From Bifidobacterium breve (GTDB lineage: Bacteria > Actinomycetota > Actinomycetes > UBA12327), in assembly GCA_943332445.1 (NCBI GenBank), contig CALQPL010000006.1, positions 1 to 13,175 of the forward strand: DNA of 13,175 bases, in the 5' to 3' direction. The position numbers were made by a program, and so were the translations under genes. The notes beneath the pieces were generated by a model. It had not been told where the DNA came from and searched no databases. It saw only the letters and a list, made by a program, of their open reading frames with translations. Shown here piece by piece: positions 5,257 through 11,676 of this stretch. The stretch's first letter is position 1. Each line of letters opens with the position of its first letter.

Positions 5257-6951
5257 TCACGCGCCGGAAAGGCTCACCACGTCCAACGGGATCGAACCGT
5301 CAATGCGGACCACCAGACCGGTCAGCGCACCTTGGCGAACCAAGGCGCTGTGGGCTCGCGCAGTCAACGCGACCGCCTGAATGGGATCAAGAACGACGCG
5401 AACGAAATCTGCGGAACCCTTGTCCGCCGCTGGACCAAAAGCAGGCTCCGACAATTGCACGCCATAGCTTGTTGTCGCATCGGTTACCGGCCAACCTGAT
5501 CCTTGTCCACCCGTGATCGCCCACTGCCTGGTGACATCAGCAGCAAGTCCCACACGCGGTGAAAAAGAAACGATGGCTAGTTGAAAGTTCCCAGACGCAA
5601 GTCCAGCGGCATAGCGAGCAGTCGAACGTGCCTTCACCGTAATGGTTAAGCCCGCCGACTTGGCCTGACGAGCAACGAGTTTGGCTTGTGCCAACGCATC
5701 AGGATTTCCCGATCGAACCAACAGCGACAACTTGCGCGATTTTTTGGGCAACAACGACACTGCAGTTTTCGCGAGTTCAAGATCGCGCGTGGGAATGGCA
5801 ACATCCACAGCACCTGGCCATCCTGGAGGTACCAACCCACCCGTGGGGCTAACGGCTCCCTCTTGACTATCTACCAGCGCCGCAATATCGAGACTGGCCT
5901 CAACAGCAATGCGAACGTTGTTATCGCGGGTGGGGCGATCAGACCGAAACAAGAGGGCACTCACGCGCCCAGGCAAGGACGAATCAACCAGTGACCCGGT
6001 CCCCGAGCCCGCAGGCGAGGGAAAAACGGGGGTGGGGCTGGCCGTCGGGGCCGGTGACTTCGTCGAACTCGGTTGTGGGCTGGCGCTGGCCGAAGCGCTG
6101 GCCGAAGGGCTCGCGCTGGGGCTGACTGCAGCGTTCACCGGATTTGCTTTGCGCGGATCAATCACCACATCACCACCGTCAGCGATGAAGGAATCAGCGC
6201 TAGCCGAATCACTTAACTGTTGCACTGTGATCGTGTTAGGTCCCACTTGTGTGGGTGCGTAGTACATGGAATTTCGGCGCAGAACCAGCTCGTCTGAAGA
6301 CTTCTTTAATTTGTCCGCAACATAGGGCCCACACGAAACCGGATTCCTAAAGTACGTTTCGCGATCTTTGCCCCCGTAGTTGTCCTGGATGCAACCAAAC
6401 TCAGGAGCAGCAAAGACCGTTCGATCCAACAACGCATTAGCGGCTCGAAGTTTGACCACGACCGTTTGCGGATCGGTGGCTGTGGCCGAAACAAAGAAGG
6501 AACCTTGATTATCAGCACCAAATCGGCCGGTAAGCGATTGCTGCGCTGCGCCTTGCGTTAAACCAAAGGCGATGTCTTCGGAATTAAGGGTGCTGCCATC
6601 GGCAAACATCAGACCTGAACGCACGGCCACCGTCCAGTTAAGGCCAGCCGCGTCTGAACTCACCGACGTTGCCAGTCCAGCGCTAGGAGCCGAGCCATCA
6701 GCAGCCGGTCGCAATAACGGAGCCATCACCAACGGGCCCAACGTTCGCACCGTCGAATCCGGAGCCAGGGTTGGATCCCACGTCGCAGTCGGAAGCGCGT
6801 CCACCACTGCCACTGACAGGGATCCGCCAGCAACAACATTGGCCGACGACGTCTCAATGATGGTGGGTGATGCCACTGGGTCATTAGAAGAACAACCGGC
6901 CATCACTACTGCTAAGCAAACGAGTGCCACGAGTTGAATCGGCCGCTTCAC
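5257..6951 (-). CDS. Family-5 extracellular solute-binding lipoprotein (ABC-type), with internal Ser/Ala/Pro linker
   Basis: A 564-aa exported lipoprotein: a basic start and hydrophobic helix, then the lipobox VMAGC with Cys20 as lipidation site. LNWTVAVRSGLMFADGSTLNSEDIAFGLT (begins about 104) is the hallmark of SBP_bac_5 proteins that capture peptides, nickel or other solutes for ABC importers. Residues about 276-318 are a Ser/Ala/Pro/Thr low-complexity stretch (DNA 5998-6126) placed inside the fold rather than at the signal end. No permease or ATPase gene is nearby, so the partner transporter, if any, is elsewhere. The start is GTG 6951, overlapping the SDR stop as GTGA, with GGAAGG at 6961-6966 (minus strand) and a 9-nt spacer. 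It may be a receptor, or a binding protein for the compound degraded by the neighbouring enzymes (inference). Confidence 0.85.
   Translation of the reverse strand: MKRPIQLVALVCLAVVMAGCSSNDPVASPTIIETSSANVVAGGSLSVAVVDALPTATWDPTLAPDSTVRTLGPLVMAPLLRPAADGSAPSAGLATSVSSDAAGLNWTVAVRSGLMFADGSTLNSEDIAFGLTQGAAQQSLTGRFGADNQGSFFVSATATDPQTVVVKLRAANALLDRTVFAAPEFGCIQDNYGGKDRETYFRNPVSCGPYVADKLKKSSDELVLRRNSMYYAPTQVGPNTITVQQLSDSASADSFIADGGDVVIDPRKANPVNAAVSPSASPSASASASASPQPSSTKSPAPTASPTPVFPSPAGSGTGSLVDSSLPGRVSALLFRSDRPTRDNNVRIAVEASLDIAALVDSQEGAVSPTGGLVPPGWPGAVDVAIPTRDLELAKTAVSLLPKKSRKLSLLVRSGNPDALAQAKLVARQAKSAGLTITVKARSTARYAAGLASGNFQLAIVSFSPRVGLAADVTRQWAITGGQGSGWPVTDATTSYGVQLSEPAFGPAADKGSADFVRVVLDPIQAVALTARAHSALVRQGALTGLVVRIDGSIPLDVVSLSGA
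5998..6126 (-). repeat. Low-complexity coding repeat in the solute-binding protein
   Basis: The segment codes for a Ser/Ala/Pro-rich run with SASASASAS-type periodicity. At the DNA level it includes two exact 12-bp tandem copies of GCGCTGGCCGAA at 6083-6106, with degenerate copies on either side. It probably varies in length by slippage. Confidence 0.7.
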
Positions 6952-7742
6952 TTGTCATCGCCTTCCACTAACGCATCCAAAAGACCCAGAGAAGGCCCAG
7001 TGGTTAATCCGCCATCGACAACAAGTGTTTGGCCAGTGATCATCTGGCAATCATCGCTGGCGAGGAAGTGAACAACAGCTGCGATTTCCTCCGGTTCAGC
7101 CATCCGACCAAAAGCCCCAGCAGCCTTGACCCAGGCCAATTCACGCTCAACAAAGGGTGCGCCTGAGTCATTCATGGCGGTTCGAACCGCGCCCGGAGCT
7201 ACTTCGTTGACTCGGATGCCGCGCGGAGCTAATTCCAGCGCACTGGTGCGAGTTACCGCCGACAACGCAGCCTTGCTCGCGGCATAGGCGCCCAGCAACG
7301 GGGCTCCCAGCAGTGATGACAGCGATGAGATGGTGATGATGGAACTGCCCTCGGGCATCACCGGTGCAACACATCGAATCCCGTGCACAACTCCCAAGGT
7401 ATTGACTCTAAAAGCGCGTAAGTAAGCGGCATCGGAGTCGTCAAGGATGGATTCGTTACTGACCGAAACACCAGCGTTGTTGACCAAGATGTCAATGTGC
7501 CCATGCGCGGCAACTGCCTGCTTCACCGCTGCGGCGTATTGATCTTCGCGAGCGACATCACAGTGAATAAAAGTGGCATTGAGCTCGGCGGCTAGATCAT
7601 CTGCGTCGACAATGTCGATCAGGATCAGTGACGCACCAGCCTGCGCCAATCGAATCGAAATGGCACGCCCGATTCCCGATGCTGCTCCGGTGACAAGGGC
7701 TACTTTGCCGGCGACCGAGAAGGTGACCTGACCTGTGGTCAC
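6948..7742 (-). CDS. SDR-family NAD(P)-dependent oxidoreductase
   Basis: A classical short-chain dehydrogenase/reductase of 264 aa. The cofactor motif TGAASGIG is at residues 18-25, Asp43 at the end of the second strand suggests NAD(H) preference, and NNAG is at 88-91. The catalytic set is Asn114, Ser140 (in TISS), Tyr153 and Lys157 (YAASK). The C-terminus has the usual HFLASDDCQMITGQTLVVDGG. It oxidises an alcohol or reduces a ketone, and beside acyl-CoA dehydrogenase and thiolase genes it could supply the 3-hydroxyacyl-CoA dehydrogenase step (inference). GTG 7742 overlaps the stop of the upstream small membrane protein (GTGA), and its own stop overlaps the lipoprotein start (GTGA), so all three are translationally coupled. 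Confidence 0.92.
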   Translation of the reverse strand: MTTGQVTFSVAGKVALVTGAASGIGRAISIRLAQAGASLILIDIVDADDLAAELNATFIHCDVAREDQYAAAVKQAVAAHGHIDILVNNAGVSVSNESILDDSDAAYLRAFRVNTLGVVHGIRCVAPVMPEGSSIITISSLSSLLGAPLLGAYAASKAALSAVTRTSALELAPRGIRVNEVAPGAVRTAMNDSGAPFVERELAWVKAAGAFGRMAEPEEIAAVVHFLASDDCQMITGQTLVVDGGLTTGPSLGLLDALVEGDDK

Positions 7743-7963
7743 GGGGTCTGGTTAACTCCCGCGTCAAGAGCGTTCGGAACCAAGGAAGCCAAGGTGTCAG
7801 CGCTCAAAATTGACGACAGTGGGCTGCCCGTGCTGTCCGCCTGGTGCACGGCCAAGAGGACCAGTCCCAACGCCACGGCAGGAATCAGCAAGAGAAGGTC
7901 ACGAGGACGAATGCCTCGGAACAGGGCTGATTCGCGCGCGTTAGCAGCAGGATAGGTACTCAA
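7739..7963 (-). CDS. Small single-pass membrane protein of unknown function (74 aa)
   Basis: This is the first gene of the operon with the SDR and the solute-binding lipoprotein. The 74-aa product has a basic N-terminal segment (ARESALFRGIRPRD), one strongly hydrophobic helix at about 22-40 (LLLLIPAVALGLVLLAV), and a Ser/Asp-containing C-terminal tail that should be outside by the positive-inside rule. I do not recognise a family. The start is TTG 7963, supported by GGGAG on the minus strand (7970-7974) with a 6-nt spacer. The stop overlaps the SDR GTG. Its conserved coupling to the SDR, rather than its sequence, is the main hint that it is real. Confidence 0.65.
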   Translation of the reverse strand: MSTYPAANARESALFRGIRPRDLLLLIPAVALGLVLLAVHQADSTGSPLSSILSADTLASLVPNALDAGVNQTP

Positions 7964-7995
7964 GGGTTACTCCCGGGGAAGAAGTCAGGACATTC

Positions 7996-8001
7996 AAGGT
8001 A
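7996..8001 (-). promoter_or_regulatory. Candidate -10 box of the membrane protein-SDR-lipoprotein operon
   Basis: The minus strand reads TACCTT (TANNNT). Transcription would start near 7989, giving a leader of about 26 nt that carries the GGGAG site for TTG 7963. It is preceded by GCCCCGAT, mirrored by GCCCGAT just before the divergent -10 box at 8052. Confidence 0.4.
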
Positions 8002-8051
8002 AATCGGGGCAGGGCAAGGATTGGCCAGCGACACGCCCAAAGGCCGCCCGA

Positions 8052-8057
8052 TACGCT
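8052..8057 (+). promoter_or_regulatory. -10 box of the acyl-CoA dehydrogenase-thiolase operon (leaderless)
   Basis: TACGCT matches TANNNT and is followed by 8 nt and ATG 8066, with no SD. It supports ATG 8066 over the in-frame TTG at 8021, which lies upstream of this box. Confidence 0.5.
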
Positions 8058-8065
8058 CAGCCATC

Positions 8066-9187
8066 ATGACAATCGTGGTGAATGACCCCCAGGCCGCCGA
8101 ATTTGGTCGCGCCGTGAGCCAGTTTGCTCAAGACATTCACCTCATTGACCAACCGGTGGATCGTCAGGCCTGGAAGCGTGCCGGTGCATTAGGTCTGACT
8201 GGTTTGGAAATCCCTGCCGCGTTTGGTGGCTCAGCTGGGGCTACCTATGCATGGAACGCTGCGGCAGTCGATGCCCTTGCCACCATCTCCCACGGGCTGT
8301 CATCCACCTTCACGATTTCTTTTGACATCGCCACTCCTTATCTCGTCGCCTTGGGAACTCCTGAGGTTCACCAACGCTGGCTCCCACCTTTGGCTCAAGG
8401 CGAGGCAATCGCCGCTCTGGCTCTGACCGAACCAGGTGCGGGATCAGACCTTGCAGCACTTTCGACCCGGGCCGAGCCCCAGGGTGATCACTACTTGATC
8501 ACTGGATCAAAGACATTCATCACCAACGGATCAATTGCTGATGTGATCGTGGTCGCTGCCCGCACCAGCCCACAAGCAGGTGCCCGTGGAATCAGCCTTT
8601 TCGCCGTTGACGCACATTCGGCCGGCCTGACGCGACGTCGCATCACCACGATTGGCCAAAGCGACTGCGACACCGCCGAATTGTTCTTTGATCAAGTAGA
8701 AGTTCCCCTCTCCCACTTACTCGGCACCCTCGACGAGGGGTTCTTGCACCTAATGGAGCGTCTTCCCCAGGAACGGATCACCTCATCCATTGCGAACTTG
8801 GCTCAGGCAGACGTCGCGATGAACCTGACCTTGGCTCAGGTTCGGGAACGACAAGCATTTGGCCGACCCCTGGGCTCACTGCAACACAATGCCTTCCGCA
8901 TCGCCGAGCTTGATGCTCAACGCAGCGCTGTGCGAGCACATGTTGATGCGTGCATTGAGCGCCTCATGAACAAGACGATGAGCACAGCAGATGGAGCACG
9001 TGCGAAGTTGCTGTCCGCGCGACTCGAAAACGACATCCTTGACCTGGGTATGCAACTACACGGCGGTTCGTCGTTCCTTGAAGGCACCGAAATCAATCAA
9101 CGCTGGATCGATGGACGCATAACGCGCATCTGGGCCGGAGCAGACGAGATCATGCTTCACCTGATCGCCAAGGATCTTGGGCTGTAA
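8066..9187 (+). CDS. Acyl-CoA dehydrogenase, long-chain (LCAD)-like active site
   Basis: An FAD enzyme that introduces the alpha-beta double bond into acyl-CoA, passing electrons to ETF. The product is 373 aa, normal for the family. ALALTEPGAGSDLAAL (116-131) and ITGSKTFITNG (145-155) are the flavin/substrate signatures; RERQAFGRPLGSLQ (260-273) and the final GADEIM (358-363) are also typical. At the position of the MCAD catalytic Glu (YEGT motif) the sequence reads WAGA. LPQER at 233-237 instead supplies Glu236, the position of the catalytic base in long-chain and isovaleryl-type enzymes. The substrate may thus be long or branched. ATG 8066 is chosen over TTG 8021 because a -10 box lies between them and the extra 15 residues are not family-like. 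Thiolase follows after 3 nt in one operon. Confidence 0.93.
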   Translation: MTIVVNDPQAAEFGRAVSQFAQDIHLIDQPVDRQAWKRAGALGLTGLEIPAAFGGSAGATYAWNAAAVDALATISHGLSSTFTISFDIATPYLVALGTPEVHQRWLPPLAQGEAIAALALTEPGAGSDLAALSTRAEPQGDHYLITGSKTFITNGSIADVIVVAARTSPQAGARGISLFAVDAHSAGLTRRRITTIGQSDCDTAELFFDQVEVPLSHLLGTLDEGFLHLMERLPQERITSSIANLAQADVAMNLTLAQVRERQAFGRPLGSLQHNAFRIAELDAQRSAVRAHVDACIERLMNKTMSTADGARAKLLSARLENDILDLGMQLHGGSSFLEGTEINQRWIDGRITRIWAGADEIMLHLIAKDLGL

Positions 9188-9190
9188 GCC

Positions 9191-10411
9191 ATGGTCAACG
9201 AGGTTGTCATTGTTGCTGCGGCACGCACTCCCATCACCAAAGCTCTTCGCGGCACATTCGCCAATGTTCGAGCCGAAGACTTAGCCATTGCGGCCATAGC
9301 CGGAGCCTTAGACAAAGTTCCGACAGTGGACCGGGCAAGCATCGATGAGTTCATCACCGGAAGTTGGATGCACACGGGCAGCCAGAGCGGAAACATCGCA
9401 CGCCGAATCGCAGTCATGATGGGGTACGACGCCGTGCCTGGTGTCACTGTCAACCGAGCATGCGCCTCTTCGCTTCAAGCCATTCGCATGGCACACCATG
9501 CAATTGCACTAGGTGAAGCCGACGTGGTGGTGGCCTCTGGCGTGGAGTCAATTTCGGGGTACACCGAACCCACCGGTGCCGGATCTACCCCAGATCACGA
9601 CCGACACCCGTTCTTCAACCAAGCAGCGCAACGTACGCGATTGGCCGTTGGCGACAACGCGACGTGGGCGGATCCTCGCGAGGCCGGTGAATCGCCAGAC
9701 ATCTACTTGGCGATGGGACACACAGCCGAAAACGTCGCTTCATTACGCGGCATCACGCGGGAAGAGCAAGATGCCTTCGCACTGCGATCTCAACGACTGG
9801 CCCGTCAAGCTAGCGACGAAGGATTCTTTGCACGCGAGATTGTTCCCGTCACCGTAGGTGACGACATCGTCTTGTCTGACGAATCCGTGCGGCGAGAGAC
9901 AACCGCCGAAGGCCTGGCTTCACTCAAGCCAGTCTTTCGGCCACAAGGAACCATCACAGCCGGCAACTGTTGCCCACTCAGCGATGGAGCCGCCGCGGTG
10001 GTCGTGATGAGCGCCGACAAAGCAAGGGCTTTGCAGCTTTCTCCGTTAGCGCGCATTCGTAGCTACGGGGTATCTGCGCTCTCCCCCGAGATCATGGGTC
10101 TGGGGCCGGTCGAATCCACACGCAAGGCGTTGCTCAAAGCCAACATGAGCATCGATGACATCGACCTAGTGGAAATGAATGAAGCCTTTGCTGCTCAAGT
10201 CTTGCCGAGTTGTCATGATTTGGGCCTGGACCTTGACCGTGTGAACGTTCATGGCGGTGCCATTGCCTTAGGGCACCCCTTCGGCATGGGTGGAGCTCGA
10301 TTGACCACCACACTGCTTAACGGACTCATTGCACGCGATGTGAACGTAGGCCTGGTCACCATGTGTGCTGCTGGCGGTCAAGGTATGAGCATGATTGTTG
10401 AGCGGATCTAG
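9191..10411 (+). CDS. Thiolase (acetyl-CoA acyltransferase)
   Basis: A 406-aa type-II/degradative-style thiolase that cleaves 3-ketoacyl-CoA with CoA, or condenses acetyl-CoA in reverse. The nucleophile Cys91 is in VNRACASSLQA, NEAFA is present, His362 is in ALGHPFGMGG, and the second cysteine Cys392 is in VTMCAAGGQG, so the Cys-His-Cys set is complete. Length is normal (about 390-410). ATG 9191 begins 3 nt after the dehydrogenase stop, indicating an operon. With the dehydrogenase and the divergent SDR it covers three of the four beta-oxidation steps; no enoyl-CoA hydratase is in the window. Confidence 0.94.
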   Translation: MVNEVVIVAAARTPITKALRGTFANVRAEDLAIAAIAGALDKVPTVDRASIDEFITGSWMHTGSQSGNIARRIAVMMGYDAVPGVTVNRACASSLQAIRMAHHAIALGEADVVVASGVESISGYTEPTGAGSTPDHDRHPFFNQAAQRTRLAVGDNATWADPREAGESPDIYLAMGHTAENVASLRGITREEQDAFALRSQRLARQASDEGFFAREIVPVTVGDDIVLSDESVRRETTAEGLASLKPVFRPQGTITAGNCCPLSDGAAAVVVMSADKARALQLSPLARIRSYGVSALSPEIMGLGPVESTRKALLKANMSIDDIDLVEMNEAFAAQVLPSCHDLGLDLDRVNVHGGAIALGHPFGMGGARLTTTLLNGLIARDVNVGLVTMCAAGGQGMSMIVERI

Positions 10412-10448
10412 TTCGGCGAGTACTACTGCGCGAATGCTCTGCACCTCT

Positions 10449-10454
10449 TACCCT
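10449..10454 (+). promoter_or_regulatory. Candidate -10 box upstream of the DUF1295 gene
   Basis: TACCCT fits TANNNT. Transcription would begin near 10461, giving either a leader of about 50 nt that carries AAGGAG for ATG 10510, or a 7-nt leader to ATG 10468. It is weaker than the other promoter calls. Confidence 0.3.
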
Positions 10455-10509
10455 TAATCACTACACCATGCTTGTCAGTACCCCCGCGCTTCAAGGAGTG
10501 AAATTCTCA

Positions 10510-11424
10510 ATGGCAACAAACCACAGCGGACGCACCCGTCAACGCAATGGCATCGCCATCGGCGAGGGCGCTATCCGCAAGATCTTTCCGGCCTTTGTGT
10601 TGTTGATGTGGATCACCGCGGGGATTTGGATTGCCAACGGTCAGTGGACCACCCTGAACACCATCTTGGCGCTTGAAGCCCTAGCCATTTGCTCCGTCGT
10701 CTTCGTCAACTTTGTGCATGTGTTCAATTTCGGGTACGCGGCCTGTGTCGTTGTGTTGAACACCACCATCTTGATCGCCAAGGGCGCGCCGTTGGGTTCC
10801 ATCATCGTGGGTGGCCTCCTCATGATTTACGGGATTCGCTTATTCACCTTCGTCGCGAATCGCTACCGCCACCCTTCTTTTGCTCAACGCCGGGCCGGCA
10901 CCGTCATCGCCCACAAGCAGCTTCCCTTCCCGATCAAGGTTCTTCTCCTCATTAACACCGCGACCCTCATGACCTTCCACGCCATGACGACCTACAACGT
11001 GGCAACGAAGGCGGCCGATGAGGGCAACAGCGGCCTGAATGGCTGGCTCATCATCGGAGGTCTCGTCCTTGCCCAAGGGATCGCCATCGAGGCTCGCGCG
11101 GACTACGAAAAGCAGCAAGTCAAGCGCAGCAATGGTGACAAGTGGATCAGTTCAGGCTTGTTTGCTCGTACCCGTCACCCCAACTACCTGGGCGAAATCT
11201 TGATGCAGGTCGGCGTCATCCTGTGTGGCATCGGCGCTGCCAGCAATTGGTACGGCTACGCTGCCGGATTTTTAGCCCCGACCTACATCATCATCTTGAT
11301 GTTGTCGGCGACAACCGGTGGCGAAAAATCCAAGCGTGACAAGTACAGCGAGGACCCCGAATTCCGCGCTTACCTGCGTCGTTCCAATGCGTTGTTGCCA
11401 AAGTTTCGCAAAGTCAACGTTTAA
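10510..11424 (+). CDS. DUF1295 / steroid 5-alpha-reductase-like integral membrane protein
   Basis: A 304-aa polytopic membrane protein with about seven hydrophobic segments. The diagnostic C-terminal motif GLFARTRHPNYLGEILMQ (RTRHPNYLGE at 220-229) is shared by DUF1295, steroid 5-alpha reductase, sterol reductase and isoprenylcysteine methyltransferase families, where it contributes to NADPH or SAM binding. The C-terminal KYSEDPEFRAYLRRSNALLPKF is also typical of DUF1295. A lipid or sterol-like reductase is possible, but substrate and reaction are unknown. ATG 10510 is preferred, with AAGGAG at 10493-10498 although the spacer is long at 11 nt. ATG 10468 would add 14 residues of no family resemblance. 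The gene stands alone between the thiolase operon and the leader ORF. Confidence 0.85.
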   Translation: MATNHSGRTRQRNGIAIGEGAIRKIFPAFVLLMWITAGIWIANGQWTTLNTILALEALAICSVVFVNFVHVFNFGYAACVVVLNTTILIAKGAPLGSIIVGGLLMIYGIRLFTFVANRYRHPSFAQRRAGTVIAHKQLPFPIKVLLLINTATLMTFHAMTTYNVATKAADEGNSGLNGWLIIGGLVLAQGIAIEARADYEKQQVKRSNGDKWISSGLFARTRHPNYLGEILMQVGVILCGIGAASNWYGYAAGFLAPTYIIILMLSATTGGEKSKRDKYSEDPEFRAYLRRSNALLPKFRKVNV

Positions 11425-11459
11425 CTCGCACCCCACTTCTCATCACATTGTTGGCTTGC

Positions 11460-11465
11460 TAACCT
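11460..11465 (+). promoter_or_regulatory. Promoter -10 box of polycysteine leader ORF and carbonic anhydrase
   Basis: TAACCT (TANNNT) is followed by 7 nt and ATG 11473. TTCTCA at 11437-11442, at an ideal 17-nt spacing, is a partial -35 match. The transcript should therefore begin at or beside the leader ORF's ATG and run on into the carbonic anhydrase gene. Confidence 0.6.
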
Positions 11466-11472
11466 TTCGCGC

Positions 11473-11568
11473 ATGTCAACGAAGTCTCTGTCTTCCGTGC
11501 ACTTAGTGGTACGGCACCACGTTGACCTCATGCGGATGTGTTCCAGCTTCTGTTGTTGCTGTAACTAA
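11473..11568 (+). CDS. Polycysteine leader peptide (31 aa), cysteine-responsive attenuator
   Basis: A short ORF of 31 codons ending HVDLMRMCSSFCCCCN. Five of its last nine residues are Cys (positions 23, 27, 28, 29, 30; four TGT and one TGC). Its ATG lies 7 nt after a TAACCT -10 box, so it is leaderless. In mycobacteria, leaderless polycysteine short ORFs act in cis: ribosomes slowed at Cys codons when cysteine is scarce disrupt mRNA structure that hides the downstream ribosome-binding site. The HVDL-x-R-...-C pattern also resembles putative leader peptides annotated before sulfur genes in Streptomyces. Here it ends 108 bp before a beta-carbonic anhydrase and is followed within 7 nt by a long hairpin. 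The peptide itself probably has no function. No expression data are available; the call rests on layout and motif. Confidence 0.8.
   Translation: MSTKSLSSVHLVVRHHVDLMRMCSSFCCCCN
11506..11520 (+). other. Small hairpin inside the leader ORF
   Basis: GTGGT and ACCAC form a perfect 5-bp stem around ACGGC, within the codons just before HVDL. It would be melted by translating ribosomes and may compete with the longer-range pairings of the attenuator. Confidence 0.35.
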
Positions 11569-11574
11569 TCCGCC

Positions 11575-11623
11575 GTCCAAGAAAATCCTGGGCGCTGCGG
11601 CGCTTGATGGATGTTTTCTTGAC
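11575..11623 (+). promoter_or_regulatory. Attenuator-like RNA hairpin between leader ORF and carbonic anhydrase
   Basis: CAAGAAAA (11578-11585) pairs perfectly with TTTTCTTG (11614-11621). TCC (11586-11588) pairs with GGA (11609-11611) after a TG bulge. GCGC (11592-11595) pairs with GCGC (11600-11603) around a TGCG tetraloop, and GTC/GAC can close the base. It begins 7 nt after the leader stop codon. Its 3' side runs directly into CCTCC (11623-11627), which is complementary to the carbonic anhydrase SD, so folding here should affect access to that SD. Confidence 0.6.
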
Positions 11624-11666
11624 CTCCTCTGTCTTTCTTGCGTCGTTGCGTCTTCCTAACTGGAGG
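11623..11666 (+). promoter_or_regulatory. Anti-SD/SD pair controlling carbonic anhydrase translation
   Basis: CCTCC at 11623-11627 is the exact complement of GGAGG at 11662-11666, the carbonic anhydrase SD (10 nt from ATG 11677). The pairing can be extended, with bulges, using CTTGA (11618-11622) against TC and AAG after the SD. Those bases also belong to the upstream hairpin's 3' arm, so the two structures are alternatives. Two sites inside the leader ORF can also pair with the SD region: CCTC (11526-11529) and TCCAG (11542-11546). Confidence 0.45.
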
Positions 11667-11676
11667 AATCTAAGCA

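Noticed and set aside
5909..6262. Plus-strand 117-codon frame opposite the lipoprotein gene
   Set aside because: It is the complement of the Ser/Ala/Pro repeat and yields a Leu/Ala/Glu-rich artefact; no SD or promoter and no recognisable domain.
8021..8065. TTG 8021 as start of the acyl-CoA dehydrogenase
   Set aside because: The extra residues lack family similarity and the leaderless -10 box (8052-8057) lies inside this extension.
10433..10456. Tiny ORF (seven codons, one Cys) before the DUF1295 gene as another leader peptide
   Set aside because: Only one Cys codon, no -10 box at the required spacing and no downstream hairpin.
11575..11623. Hairpin after the leader ORF as a simple terminator of the DUF1295 gene
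   Set aside because: It lies about 150 bp beyond that gene's stop, after a separate promoter and ORF, and its AT-rich lower stem is better explained as part of an attenuator; transcription termination there under high cysteine is still possible.
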